Shown: in pieces, positions 35,651 through 42,948 of the stretch
Position numbering within the stretch: position 1 is the stretch's first letter
Layout of the letters: the number at the start of each line of letters is the position of its first letter
Assembly: GCF_018449435.1 (NCBI RefSeq)
Contig: NZ_JAHCMU010000001.1
Coordinates: 279,299 to 343,298, forward strand
Direction of reading: 5' to 3'
Length of the DNA: 64,000 nt
Source of the DNA: Flagellimonas sp. 389
Lineage (GTDB): Bacteria > Bacteroidota > Bacteroidia > Flavobacteriales > Flavobacteriaceae
The notes under the pieces: generated by a model
Told to the model about the DNA's origin: nothing
The model's database searches: none
What the model saw: the letters and a program-made list of their open reading frames with translations, nothing else
Program-made: the position numbers and the translations under genes

Positions 35651-35699
35651 TTGTTGCATATTTACCACAAATTTACTATTTTTGTTGATAATATGCAAC
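35651..35699. promoter_or_regulatory. Divergent promoter with inverted repeat (candidate HipB operator)
   Basis: On the plus strand TTG (35654-35656) lies 20 bases before TATTTTTG (35677-35684), a good Bacteroidota promoter for the gene at 35707. The whole promoter is bracketed by a perfect inverted repeat, GTTGCATATT (35653-35662) and AATATGCAAC (35690-35699). The left arm is four bases from the hipB start codon. HipB binding here could repress both directions. Confidence 0.6.
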
Positions 35700-35706
35700 A
35701 TTAATA

Positions 35707-36699
35707 ATGATATCCAGAAAAGAACTAAACGAATTGTATAGAAATCCGGCTAAGCCAAAGGATTACGACCAAATTGTACAGGCTCTCTGCAACAAGGTTT
35801 TCAACAATGAGGAAATTTCTCTAGCCGAAGAACAATTTGTCGGGGGAATCATTGAGCAATTAAGAGATAAGAATAATCAACGTACTTTTAAAATTGAAGA
35901 TTATGAGAATTGCGTAAACTATCATTTTAGAAGTAGATACATAAGGTATGTTAATGACCTCAATGGACATAAAGAGGTAATGGACTATGATGGTCCCATA
36001 TCTACTGTACGGAAAAAAAAGGATGTGGCATTTCTTCAGAAAACCTATGAAGAATGGAAAGTATATCTTAAAGATAAAACAAATGGTTTTCGGCTTATAA
36101 ATTATGTTGCGCAAGAAACCAATTATCAACTAAAACAACTCGATAAGTTTGCAGACAAACTAAAAATTGGTGCCAACTACAAAGAGTATTTGCAAAAGAC
36201 CTTAGTACTTCACGGTAAATACATTTATCTTTTAGTAGCCGAATTCTACCAAGAACTGGGAAAGGATGAGGAAATCATTGACCTTAACGGCAATAGGGTT
36301 TTGATAGATGGATTTACCTATGTCCATACAATGTTCAGACACTTCTCTTCTCACATTAAACAGCATCAAATGCAAAAATCTTATCATTTTGACAGCAACA
36401 TCGGTTTTAAAGAGATACCCTATTTTTTGACAGATGCAATCCGTTCATATACGATATTACCTGAGAGTAGTTCATTCGACCAAAGAAGAATTTATTTTAG
36501 CTACAACTCGAACCCCTACGCAATTTGGTTCAGACCTTTCAAAAAGGATTTAAAAGGTGGAAAAAGAGAGGAATACTTGAGAGCGCAAACCTTTTATCCC
36601 ATAGAGAATCACCAAGAGCTCTCTAAATTATCTGATATGGTACTCTTAAAGGGCAATAGCACCTTTTCTTTTTATCACAAAACAGATTCTAAAAAATGA
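35707..36699 (+). CDS. Unrecognised protein co-encoded with PD-(D/E)xK nuclease
   Basis: A 330-residue soluble protein which I do not recognise. Visible parts: a helical, charged N-terminal half (residues 1-180), including a predicted helical bundle LINYVAQETNYQLKQLDKFAD, a central stretch TYVHTMFRHFSSHIKQHQMQ with several His, and a beta-rich end (RRIYFSYNSNPYAIWFRPF...LRAQTFYPI). The end segment vaguely recalls small RelE/Barnase-like phage-associated nuclease folds, but this is only an impression. It is followed after one base by a nuclease-type gene, and shares its control region with HipBA. ATG at 35707 lies 22 bases after the predicted promoter. Confidence 0.65.
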   Translation: MISRKELNELYRNPAKPKDYDQIVQALCNKVFNNEEISLAEEQFVGGIIEQLRDKNNQRTFKIEDYENCVNYHFRSRYIRYVNDLNGHKEVMDYDGPISTVRKKKDVAFLQKTYEEWKVYLKDKTNGFRLINYVAQETNYQLKQLDKFADKLKIGANYKEYLQKTLVLHGKYIYLLVAEFYQELGKDEEIIDLNGNRVLIDGFTYVHTMFRHFSSHIKQHQMQKSYHFDSNIGFKEIPYFLTDAIRSYTILPESSSFDQRRIYFSYNSNPYAIWFRPFKKDLKGGKREEYLRAQTFYPIENHQELSKLSDMVLLKGNSTFSFYHKTDSKK

Positions 36700-36700
36700 T

Positions 36701-37180
36701 ATGACAAAACCATTTATACGTTCTATAATCCGGAAATCATTGATGGAACTTTATTCAAAAGATGCATTGTTAATGGATTCCGCCTATGATATCAACGAAA
36801 GAACGGTGACTCATCGGCTCGCAATTTATTTAGAATCTTACTTTCAGAAATATGGATATATAGTGGATGTAGAATATAACAGGATGAGAGGCGATACTGT
36901 CGGAGATGCTGTTGGAAATTTGATGGGTAAACGGCTTAATTGGGAAGAAAATGAACAGGGCTCAAGTTATGTTTATCCTGATATTATCGTACACATAAGA
37001 GATACTGACGACAACTTGTTGCTCATTGAGGTTAAAATGTCCTGGAAAAATGTGAAAAAAAGTGATGACCTTCTCAAAATAACCGAATACATAAAAGAAA
37101 TCGGCTATCAATATGGTGTTTATATTGAACTATCTCCAGATATTGAAAATAGTCAAATCCTATTCGGACCATTTAATTAA
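36701..37180 (+). CDS. Small PD-(D/E)xK nuclease-like protein
   Basis: A 159-residue protein with the pattern of a widespread single-domain nuclease family: ERTVTHRLAIYLESYF (helix with conserved Arg/His), VDVEYNR, YPDIIVHIR and LLLIEVKMSWKN. Asp in YPDI and Glu/Lys in IEVK are the expected active-site residues. Its function is unknown; it often appears as cargo of mobile elements. It is coupled to the preceding unknown gene (one-base gap) and its end overlaps the convergent mobC gene by eight bases. Confidence 0.72.
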   Translation: MTKPFIRSIIRKSLMELYSKDALLMDSAYDINERTVTHRLAIYLESYFQKYGYIVDVEYNRMRGDTVGDAVGNLMGKRLNWEENEQGSSYVYPDIIVHIRDTDDNLLLIEVKMSWKNVKKSDDLLKITEYIKEIGYQYGVYIELSPDIENSQILFGPFN

Positions 37181-38753
37181 ATATCGACCGCACATCATCA
37201 TAAACCCTTTCAAAATTGGTTGTCAATTCAGCTTGTGAAAACTGCTTTGTTTCTTCTGGCAACTGTCTTTTAATATTAGCTAATTTAAACTGCACTTTCT
37301 TATCCCGCCCGTCAGCATAGGTAATAAATTCGCCTTGTTTCAACCTGAAGAAAACATCGGCTCTTATCTTTGGGATTTCCTTTTCTCCCGTAGTAATGCG
37401 CGTATCAAAATCTAGATTATGACCACGACTTATACTCTTGGTCGGGTCTTTTATTATTTCAAAAAAACGTTCGTAGTATTTAGCAGTATCTGGGTCATTT
37501 ACCTTACCAAAAAACTGATAGGATAGATTGCTCAATATGGCTTTACTTGCCTTATCTCCATACATCATATCGTTCTGAATTTTGTCCTGCATCACGTAAA
37601 TAGTAGCGATGTCGTAACTACGCAACGTTGCAGGAATTCGATGCATATTCAATAATCGGATGGTAGGCGCTTCTTCCATCAACAAAAATGAAGGTTTTGA
37701 ATTTCGCACACTCATTTGCTTGGTAATCGTGTGAATAATAGTTGCGATTACAGGCGAGTAAGAGGTCTCAAATTTTGGGTTGTTCACTACGGAAATGATT
37801 GCAGGATTATTTTCGCTATTAATATTCAGTGGTACTTCGTCTCCGGACAATGCCATAAAAATGCGTTGTGTGCTAATTCGCTTTAGCGCATTGGCCAGAG
37901 TACTTTTTACACCAGCGGTCTGCCTATCTGAATCCTTGCCACTAATAAAAGCATCAGCCATTGCTCTCGATGTTGTATTTGTTTCTAAAAATTGGATAAG
38001 ACTATCCGTGTCCAATAATTGATAAATAGCTATTAAATGAGGTAGGGTGCAATATTTAGGATAGTCAGTTTTTAGTTTCCAAATCAAACCACCAATCAAA
38101 CCTTCAGCAGCATCGTTGAAGAATTTTGTCGTGCCAGTTGTTCCGCTTTCTCTTTGCTCTAAAAGGTTTTCAATTAACACCCGTGACACCTCATTTACGC
38201 TTTCCTCGTTCTCTAAATAGCGTGGTGCAATAGGATTTACCCGATGGATAATTTTATCAAAGGAAATAACCTTAAACGGAATATCGCTATCCTTGAAAAG
38301 TGGATATGCCATTTCAGTAAGCTCGAAATCTTTGTAATCGTGGATGATACCACAAAAACCTTCCTTTCGAAAGTGTTTCAAGAATCCATATGCAACGCTT
38401 TCGGTTTTACCACTTCCCGCAGAACCTATGATAGATGCGCCACGTTTAATATTGTCTAATTTAAAATTGCCTTTGGTGGTAGCGAAGTTGACCTGATATT
38501 TACCTTCGCCATTTATCGGCTCGTCCGTTTTATGAAGAAACACATACATTCCTATGTTAATTAATATGAGAGGGCAAACCAAATACAGGGCAATAATAGT
38601 CAATGCGTTTTCCTCTTTTAAATAAAAGACCATTGCACCAAGCACGAGAATATTGATGATAAAGGCATACCGACTTACCTGAAAAACCGCATAGAAAACG
38701 ATACTGGTCAGTCCAATAATTGAAAGTGTCGTTATGAGATTATCTACCTGCAT
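37173..38753 (-). CDS. mobC: MobC coupling protein (VirD4/TraG-type T4CP)
   Basis: A 526-residue inner-membrane ATPase that recruits the relaxase-DNA complex to the secretion channel. The first 75 residues hold two to three membrane helices; Walker A GSAGSGKTESVAYGF is near residues 108-122 and Walker B SFLLMEEAPTI near 354-364. The segment YVMQDKIQNDM with its Gln is typical of VirD4 proteins. It sits six bases behind the relaxase gene in the order mobA-mobB-mobC, the usual one in Bacteroidota conjugative elements. Confidence 0.9.
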   Translation of the reverse strand: MQVDNLITTLSIIGLTSIVFYAVFQVSRYAFIINILVLGAMVFYLKEENALTIIALYLVCPLILINIGMYVFLHKTDEPINGEGKYQVNFATTKGNFKLDNIKRGASIIGSAGSGKTESVAYGFLKHFRKEGFCGIIHDYKDFELTEMAYPLFKDSDIPFKVISFDKIIHRVNPIAPRYLENEESVNEVSRVLIENLLEQRESGTTGTTKFFNDAAEGLIGGLIWKLKTDYPKYCTLPHLIAIYQLLDTDSLIQFLETNTTSRAMADAFISGKDSDRQTAGVKSTLANALKRISTQRIFMALSGDEVPLNINSENNPAIISVVNNPKFETSYSPVIATIIHTITKQMSVRNSKPSFLLMEEAPTIRLLNMHRIPATLRSYDIATIYVMQDKIQNDMMYGDKASKAILSNLSYQFFGKVNDPDTAKYYERFFEIIKDPTKSISRGHNLDFDTRITTGEKEIPKIRADVFFRLKQGEFITYADGRDKKVQFKLANIKRQLPEETKQFSQAELTTNFERVYDDVRSIFN

Positions 38754-38758
38754 ACACG

Positions 38759-39790
38759 TTAAATTCCAATGGAACTTGATTTAATTGCTATTTCAGCGCC
38801 ACGTCTTAATCTTTTGAAAACACGTAGCGCAATTTGCGCCTGACTTACTGGAATACCTGGCACAACAGGCAATCCTGATTTGCTTATGATTTTGAATGCC
38901 AATGCCTTCTCGTTGGCTGGCAGTTTCATCAAGGCAGAAAAGTAAAGATTTGGGTTCTTGACAAATGTTTTTTTCGCCTTGTAGGTCTCTGCATAGTTTC
39001 GCTTATATCCAAAAGTTTTATCAAAGGTTTGTTCCGCTTTCGCGAAAAACGCATCACGGTCAAAACCTCGTTTTACAGTTTTACCGTGCATTTCAACTTC
39101 TGAAGCTTTGTGTTTGCTACCAGGTGAAAGACTTACAGAATTAGAAGCATCCTTTCGGCTCACGATGATATGGATGTGGCTTTGCTCACCGTCCTTTTTC
39201 ATTCCTTGGACTATCCGTTTTCCATTTTGTTGGTGCGGTGCTTGTTTTTCGAGTTTAGCAATTTCCTTTTTCATCCTCTTAATATTTCCCTCAGCTCGTC
39301 CTTCTTGGATATTTCGAATTTCCGTTTTGAGCTGAAGTATTTTCGTTGCATACGGTTGGTTTTCTTTAATCTGAAAATCTGTTCCTTTAAAAGTTCTCAG
39401 ATGTTCGATTTTCGCAAAGTATTTTACATCATCAACCGTAATGGGTCGTCCGTTAATTTCCCGATTAAAGGATGCCACATAATCCTTCATCAACTCACGA
39501 GTGTACGCCTTTAAATCTTGGCTGTTATTTTGCAATTTTCTTAATTCATATTTTGAAGGACTGACTGTAATCGAATAAAACTTGGGTTCTTTCTTTTTCA
39601 GTTTTGCGGTGTTACCGCCAATTTCCTTGACCACTTCTTCAGCGGAAATCTCGTCGCTATATTGATTAAAAAAATGTTCCATATCCTGTTGTTCCAAACC
39701 TTCATTTTCTTTCTCTAAATAGCCTACAAAATCCGCTGAACTTTGTGAGTAATTGTTGCCCAATTTTTGAGGTGTGATTGTGATATACAT
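38759..39790 (-). CDS. mobB: Relaxase/mobilisation protein (DUF5712, MobB type)
   Basis: A 343-residue protein that probably nicks DNA at oriT. It has the His-rich relaxase motif SHIHIIVSRKD (about residues 205-215) that binds the metal, and an N-terminal NNYSQSSADFVGYLE with Tyr residues that may provide the nucleophile; it matches the DUF5712 group of Bacteroidota relaxases. The middle is a coiled coil (residues 150-190). It follows the BtgA-like gene by 11 bases and precedes mobC. The candidate oriT lies upstream of that gene. Confidence 0.85.
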   Translation of the reverse strand: MYITITPQKLGNNYSQSSADFVGYLEKENEGLEQQDMEHFFNQYSDEISAEEVVKEIGGNTAKLKKKEPKFYSITVSPSKYELRKLQNNSQDLKAYTRELMKDYVASFNREINGRPITVDDVKYFAKIEHLRTFKGTDFQIKENQPYATKILQLKTEIRNIQEGRAEGNIKRMKKEIAKLEKQAPHQQNGKRIVQGMKKDGEQSHIHIIVSRKDASNSVSLSPGSKHKASEVEMHGKTVKRGFDRDAFFAKAEQTFDKTFGYKRNYAETYKAKKTFVKNPNLYFSALMKLPANEKALAFKIISKSGLPVVPGIPVSQAQIALRVFKRLRRGAEIAIKSSSIGI

Positions 39791-39801
39791 AGCTCAAATA
39801 T

Positions 39802-40182
39802 TTAGAGCTGATTGCTTGGGTTTTGCTTTTCGCGAAAGCGTACTTCCTTTTTTTCTTCGGCATATTTCTTTTCTACAATCAGCGGTTTCTTGGTTGGTTC
39901 TTCTGTTTTAAAAAGGGATTGAATCATCGCTACCGTAGGTTTTGTTTGTGTCTTTTCTACGTCTCTCATTATGGCAATAACTGCATTTATTCTTTTTAAG
40001 AGTTTTGCTTCAATGGTTCGCCCTGTCGGACCTAATTTTTCTTTTGGCGATATTTCGTTGTAGAAGAAGAAATCGAGCATTGTAGTCATCGCTTCGGTGT
40101 GCGATTTGAAGTAAGTGCGTGAGAATGTTTGGAAACGTTTTGCAGTTTCCTTTTTAAATCTAATTCCAATAAATGAGTCCAT
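39802..40182 (-). CDS. mobA: MobA/BtgA-like mobilisation accessory protein
   Basis: A 126-residue basic protein. The first half (SFIGIRFKKETAKRFQTFSRTYFKSHTEAMTTMLDFF) is a ribbon-helix-helix-like segment as in BtgA/BfmA/MobA accessory proteins, which bind oriT and help the relaxase nick. The C-terminal tail is Lys/Glu-rich. It is the first gene of the minus-strand mob operon; the inverted-repeat cluster at 40190-40374 lies directly upstream. Confidence 0.82.
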   Translation of the reverse strand: MDSFIGIRFKKETAKRFQTFSRTYFKSHTEAMTTMLDFFFYNEISPKEKLGPTGRTIEAKLLKRINAVIAIMRDVEKTQTKPTVAMIQSLFKTEEPTKKPLIVEKKYAEEKKEVRFREKQNPSNQL

Positions 40183-40189
40183 ATTTCGC

Positions 40190-40374
40190 CTATTTGTCGC
40201 AAAATCTTCCCTAAAAATGGGCGTTTACAGCCCGTTTGTCGCAAATAGCTGATAGTTAGGAAATTAAAATATATTCAAATCACTGGAAATCAGCTATTTG
40301 AAAACGAAAAGGAATCCGAAACATCGCGCAGCGTGTTACCCTCTTGCTATTCCTTTTCGTCCCGCTCGCGGGAC
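40190..40374. other. Candidate origin of transfer (oriT), inverted-repeat cluster
   Basis: Directly upstream of mobA lie: TTTGTCGCAAA twice (starting 40193 and 40235), GGGC...GCCC (40219-40233), CAAATAGCTGA / TCAGCTATTTG (40242-40252 and 40290-40300), CGAAAAGGAAT / ATTCCTTTTCG (40305-40315 and 40349-40359), and the hairpin GTCCCG-CTCG-CGGGAC (40359-40374). This density of stems with no gene, next to the relaxase operon, is what oriT regions look like in CTnDOT-type elements. The nick site cannot be read. Confidence 0.65.
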
Positions 40375-40566
40375 AAAAATCCATACAATCCGACTAAAAA
40401 GTCGATTGCCATTTTTAGGAAAAATGATTCTCCGATATGTGATTTATTTGATGTGTAAGGGTATCGGCGAAAGTCAAAAATTGGATAACCCTACTTTAAT
40501 TTGTATGCTGAATTTCAGCATTGTAAATATACATTTTTTTTCTTGAATAGGATTTGAATTGTATGC

Positions 40567-40593
40567 AAAAACACCTCTAAAAATATAGAGGTG
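40567..40593 (-). terminator. Rho-independent terminator after small gene 40615-40812
   Basis: On the minus strand the stem CACCTCTA / TAGAGGTG (40586-40593 with 40572-40579, six-base loop) is followed by TTTTTG. It ends the radC-type / small-protein transcript before the oriT region. Confidence 0.75.
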
Positions 40594-40614
40594 CGTCAAT
40601 CAAGGTTTCAAATT

Positions 40615-40812
40615 TTAAGGATTGAAAACATAGGTATACGAATATAAGTTTCGCATCGCTTCTTCTTCAATCATAGTTTCAAAACAGGTGTGATTTTTAT
40701 TTACGTATTTGCGAATACTATCGCCAAATTTTCGTTTCACATCTTCTTTGGAATTTTCCAATAATCGGTTTTGAGTCTCTTCGCTCAGGTCTGTAAAATT
40801 GAGATATACCAT
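40615..40812 (-). CDS. Small conserved-looking protein of unknown function
   Basis: A 65-residue protein, hydrophilic and helical (LSEETQNRLLENSKEDVKRKFGDSIRKYVNKNH), without signal or membrane segment. I do not recognise a family. It is accepted as a gene because it is 11 bases from the RadC-like gene, has a clear ATG and is closed by a good terminator at 40567-40593. Its place between Ssb/RadC and oriT suggests a part in element DNA processing. Confidence 0.65.
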   Translation of the reverse strand: MVYLNFTDLSEETQNRLLENSKEDVKRKFGDSIRKYVNKNHTCFETMIEEEAMRNLYSYTYVFNP

Positions 40813-40823
40813 AGCTGTTCGTT

Positions 40824-41273
40824 TTACAAAATTCCATTATCAGAAAAACTATAGTAATCTCCATCGGGTGCAAATATTAAATGGTCTAACAGTCTGATGT
40901 CAAAAACAGATGCAGCTTTCTTAATTCTATTTGTCAATTTTATGTCTGCCTCACTTGGCTCTAACTTGCCACTCGGGTGATTATGTGCTAATATCAATCC
41001 TACGGAAAGTGATTTTAAAACAGTGGCAAAAAGGATGCGCATATCAACCAATGTTCCCACAATTCCACCTTGCGAAATTTGGCAAATACCTTTTACTTTA
41101 TTGCTGTTATTCAAGAGTACAATTTTAAATGTCTCTTGTAATTGCATTGTGCTTTTATCCCAATGTTCAAATAGGACTTCTGCAGCTTGAGACGAGGTAG
41201 ATACTTTTACCCAATTTTTAGATTTGATACCACCGTGGTAACTTATTTTTATTTCATTAACTTGTGTTTTCAT
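40824..41273 (-). CDS. RadC-like JAB-domain protein
   Basis: A 149-residue protein (start ATG 41273; an ATG 14 codons earlier adds residues unlike the family). It is the JAB/RadC domain: KIVLLNNSNKVKGICQISQGGIVGT and the metalloprotease-like motif LILAHNHPSGKLEPSEADIKLT with the His-x-His and Asp. Such short RadC proteins, lacking the HhH domain of chromosomal RadC, are standard in ICEs and plasmids of this phylum; their function is unsettled despite the DNA-repair name. Confidence 0.88.
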   Translation of the reverse strand: MKTQVNEIKISYHGGIKSKNWVKVSTSSQAAEVLFEHWDKSTMQLQETFKIVLLNNSNKVKGICQISQGGIVGTLVDMRILFATVLKSLSVGLILAHNHPSGKLEPSEADIKLTNRIKKAASVFDIRLLDHLIFAPDGDYYSFSDNGIL

Positions 41274-41298
41274 TGTGTATATAATTAAGTGTGAATAA

Positions 41299-41338
41299 TG
41301 AAAAAGAGGGCGCATCTTTCGACGGTTACGCCCTCTTT
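41299..41338 (-). terminator. Rho-independent terminator after ssb
   Basis: Read on the minus strand, a perfect 10-base stem (41329-41338 with 41303-41312) with 16-base loop is followed by TTTTTC. It separates ssb from the radC-type gene, which therefore needs its own promoter in the short gap 41274-41302 or relies on read-through. Confidence 0.8.
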
Positions 41339-41348
41339 CGTTTTAGGT

Positions 41349-41693
41349 TTAGTTATCGCCTTTACTTCCGAGTAAAAGGATTTCATCTGCTACAACTTCC
41401 GTTACATAGCGTTGGTTACCATCATCAGTTGTGTAGGTTCTTGTTTTAAGTTTCCCAGTTACACCAACTTCCTTACCCTTAACAACATACTTTTCTACGA
41501 TTTCAGCAGTCTTGCCCCAGGCTACAACTGTATGCCAATTCGTATCTGTTTGTTTTTCGCCTTTGCTATCTTTGTAATACTCATTTGTAGCGATTGAAAA
41601 ACGGGCTACTTTCTTTCCGCTTTCAAGGTTCGTAATTGTTGGTTCTTGTCCAATGTTTCCAATTAACTGTACGTGATTTTTAATAGTACTCAT
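41349..41693 (-). CDS. ssb: Single-stranded DNA-binding protein
   Basis: A 114-residue OB-fold protein: HVQLIGNIGQEPTITNLESGKKVARFSIATNEYYKD, then TNWHTVVAWGKTAEIVEKYV and KLKTRTYTTDDGNQRYVTEVVADEILLL are the standard SSB strands. It ends at GSKGDN without the long acidic tail of chromosomal SSB, as is usual for element-encoded versions. It would coat the single strand that enters a recipient during conjugation. It is terminated at 41299-41338. Confidence 0.95.
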   Translation of the reverse strand: MSTIKNHVQLIGNIGQEPTITNLESGKKVARFSIATNEYYKDSKGEKQTDTNWHTVVAWGKTAEIVEKYVVKGKEVGVTGKLKTRTYTTDDGNQRYVTEVVADEILLLGSKGDN

Positions 41694-41929
41694 AATAAAA
41701 TATTTAAGTGATTTATAATTTCCCCTATTGATTTAAAACAGATTAAATTTTAAGGGGTGTTTGTTCTTTTCTTTCGTGCACCGCACAATGGATAGAGTGG
41801 GTTTTGTCAAGACTTTTAGGGTAAAATCAGGTGTGTTTGCGACGTAGTAAAATGCTCGCATTTTCAAGGAAGTAGAAACCTTATTTTTTACTAAAACTTG
41901 TATAGTCTTGACAAGTTCCATAAGGGCAT

Positions 41930-42440
41930 TAGCAATTCTTTTAAACGCAGTTGCGTTTGAGCGTACCGATAGTTAAGCGAAATAAGTAGCTGTGGTTAAA
42001 TTAGAATTGGTTATGTCGTTCCTGTTTTTCGACGACCCGAAAAACAATAAAGGCTTTATACATTATAAACCCCTTAAAATGTGTAAGACAGCGGTTTGGT
42101 TTTTAAGGATTTTCGAGGAAGCACTCAAGAAGGGCTTACCGCAAATTCTGTTAAGAAAACCGAAGTGATGGCTTTCCGATGAAAGGCGGACTTAATTCAC
42201 AATTTTTGCTAGGGAATGTAGTGTTCCTTCCCAGAGCATCGGGAAGGGTTAACGGAATGGAAAGCTGAAATTGGGGATTGTGTCCAAGAATTATGTAGTG
42301 AAGCTCCTTTCTCGGAATGAAGCTTTTCGCGAAATGTAGGGGAATGTGCTGAGTGGGATAACAAAGACAGAACGCCTTCTGTTAAAAAGGTTGATATGAT
42401 AATTGTACCAATCAGTTTATTTTTATCAATATTAAATACT
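41930..42440. other. Gene-free, hairpin-rich right end of the ICE
   Basis: About 500 bases without a credible gene on either strand, yet not simple AT filler. Perfect stems: AAACGCA-GT-TGCGTTT (41943-41958), GTTTTTCG-N6-CGAAAAAC (42024-42045), CCTTCCC-N8-GGGAAGG (42226-42247), and one TTTCGCGAAA (42326-42335). GC content and stem density are higher than in other gaps of the element. It may be a structured RNA gene, integrase arm sites or a single-strand origin. A 62-codon minus-strand ORF at 41733-41921 just outside it is not convincing. Confidence 0.5.
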
Positions 42441-42577
42441 ATTAATTGAAAAGAATTACTACTTTTGCATCAGACGAAAACAAGTTGAGCTATCAATCAT
42501 TGAAAATAGGTCACAAATCGTCAACATTAATGAAGATATTTGGCAGAAGTGCCACGTCGATTGGGCTCGCTGAGCAA

Positions 42578-42602
42578 GGTTCGAGTCCCGTCCAGACCGC
42601 CA
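42578..42602 (+). other. Element end: tRNA 3' fragment (att site)
   Basis: The 25 bases are the T-arm from GGTTCGAGTCC on and the acceptor 3' strand CCAGACC, discriminator G, and CCA. The matching bases of the T-stem (expected ACGGG) are replaced by CAAGG, and no 5' tRNA half occurs 70-80 bases upstream, so no functional tRNA is here. It is the displaced 3' end left when an element integrates in a tRNA gene; the intact gene should be at the left end, outside the window. Discriminator G and CCAGACC suggest tRNA-Asp (or Glu), by inference. Confidence 0.82.
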
Positions 42603-42613
42603 GTAAAATCAAG

Positions 42614-42638
42614 GCCTCCGAGAGTTCGGGGGCTTTTT
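42614..42638 (+). terminator. Rho-independent terminator (former tRNA terminator)
   Basis: GCCTCCGA-N4-TCGGGGGC (42614-42633, one G-U pair) is followed by TTTTT. It stands 11 bases after the CCA of the tRNA fragment, so it most likely belongs to the original tRNA gene on the chromosome. Confidence 0.85.
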
Positions 42639-42948
42639 CAATTTGTTAACTTCCCTTAATATTTCCACTTTAAACTAGAATTCAATTGTTATTGAATCAA
42701 TCTTGGGACAAGTTTTACGAAATTTATGATTCGCTTTTGAAAGAAACTTGGCTAGCGAATCCATATTTAGAAGCAGTTATCCTTATGATCAATGCCTATA
42801 TGAATTTCGCAGGAGGTATTACATATAATGAAATTATGGGACGGTACTTCAAAATCATTAGTCCCCTAATGCTACATTTCTTGTAACTTTTACATCATTA
42901 CTATTATTTACTGAAAACAGCTTTGGCTAAATTTGATAGTAAAAATTG
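42639..42948. other. Intergenic region between att site and PUL
   Basis: About 310 AT-rich bases. A 66-codon plus-strand frame (42686-42886, non-ATG start) is present but its sequence looks random. I see no promoter that can be fixed and no repeat. Confidence 0.5.

Larger units (their letters stand above)
1..42602. mobile_element. Right part of an integrative conjugative element (CTnDOT-like)
   Basis: The span holds a full mating-pair apparatus (TraE, F, G, I, J, K, M, N types), coupling protein, relaxase, a BtgA-like protein, Ssb, RadC-like protein, RteC and an excisionase-like gene, plus metal-resistance and defence-type cargo. It ends at a 25-base tRNA 3' fragment at 42578-42602, beyond which a PUL begins with no mobility genes. 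The left end and the integrase lie outside the window; I see no integrase inside it. TraA-D, TraL and TraO-Q types are also not seen, so the transfer set is reduced compared with CTnDOT. The right boundary is inferred from the tRNA fragment; the left extent is unknown. Confidence 0.85.

Noticed and set aside
40298-40546. 82-codon plus-strand ORF upstream of mobA
   Set aside because: It runs through the inverted-repeat cluster taken as oriT, starts with a non-ATG codon and its product has no family-like features.
41733-41921. 62-codon minus-strand ORF between ssb and the tail region
   Set aside because: Contains one arm and almost the other arm of a long inverted repeat, no recognisable motif, no clear promoter; not supported enough to list.
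42526-42602. Complete tRNA gene
   Set aside because: The T-stem does not pair (CAAGG against CCCGT) and no GGTCTGG acceptor 5' strand or anticodon arm lies at the required distance; only the 3' end is present.
42446-42649. 67-codon plus-strand ORF across the tRNA fragment
   Set aside because: It reads through the tRNA 3' end and the following terminator, so it cannot be a real gene.
42686-42886. 66-codon plus-strand ORF before the GH5 gene
   Set aside because: Non-ATG start, random-looking sequence, isolated in an intergenic gap.
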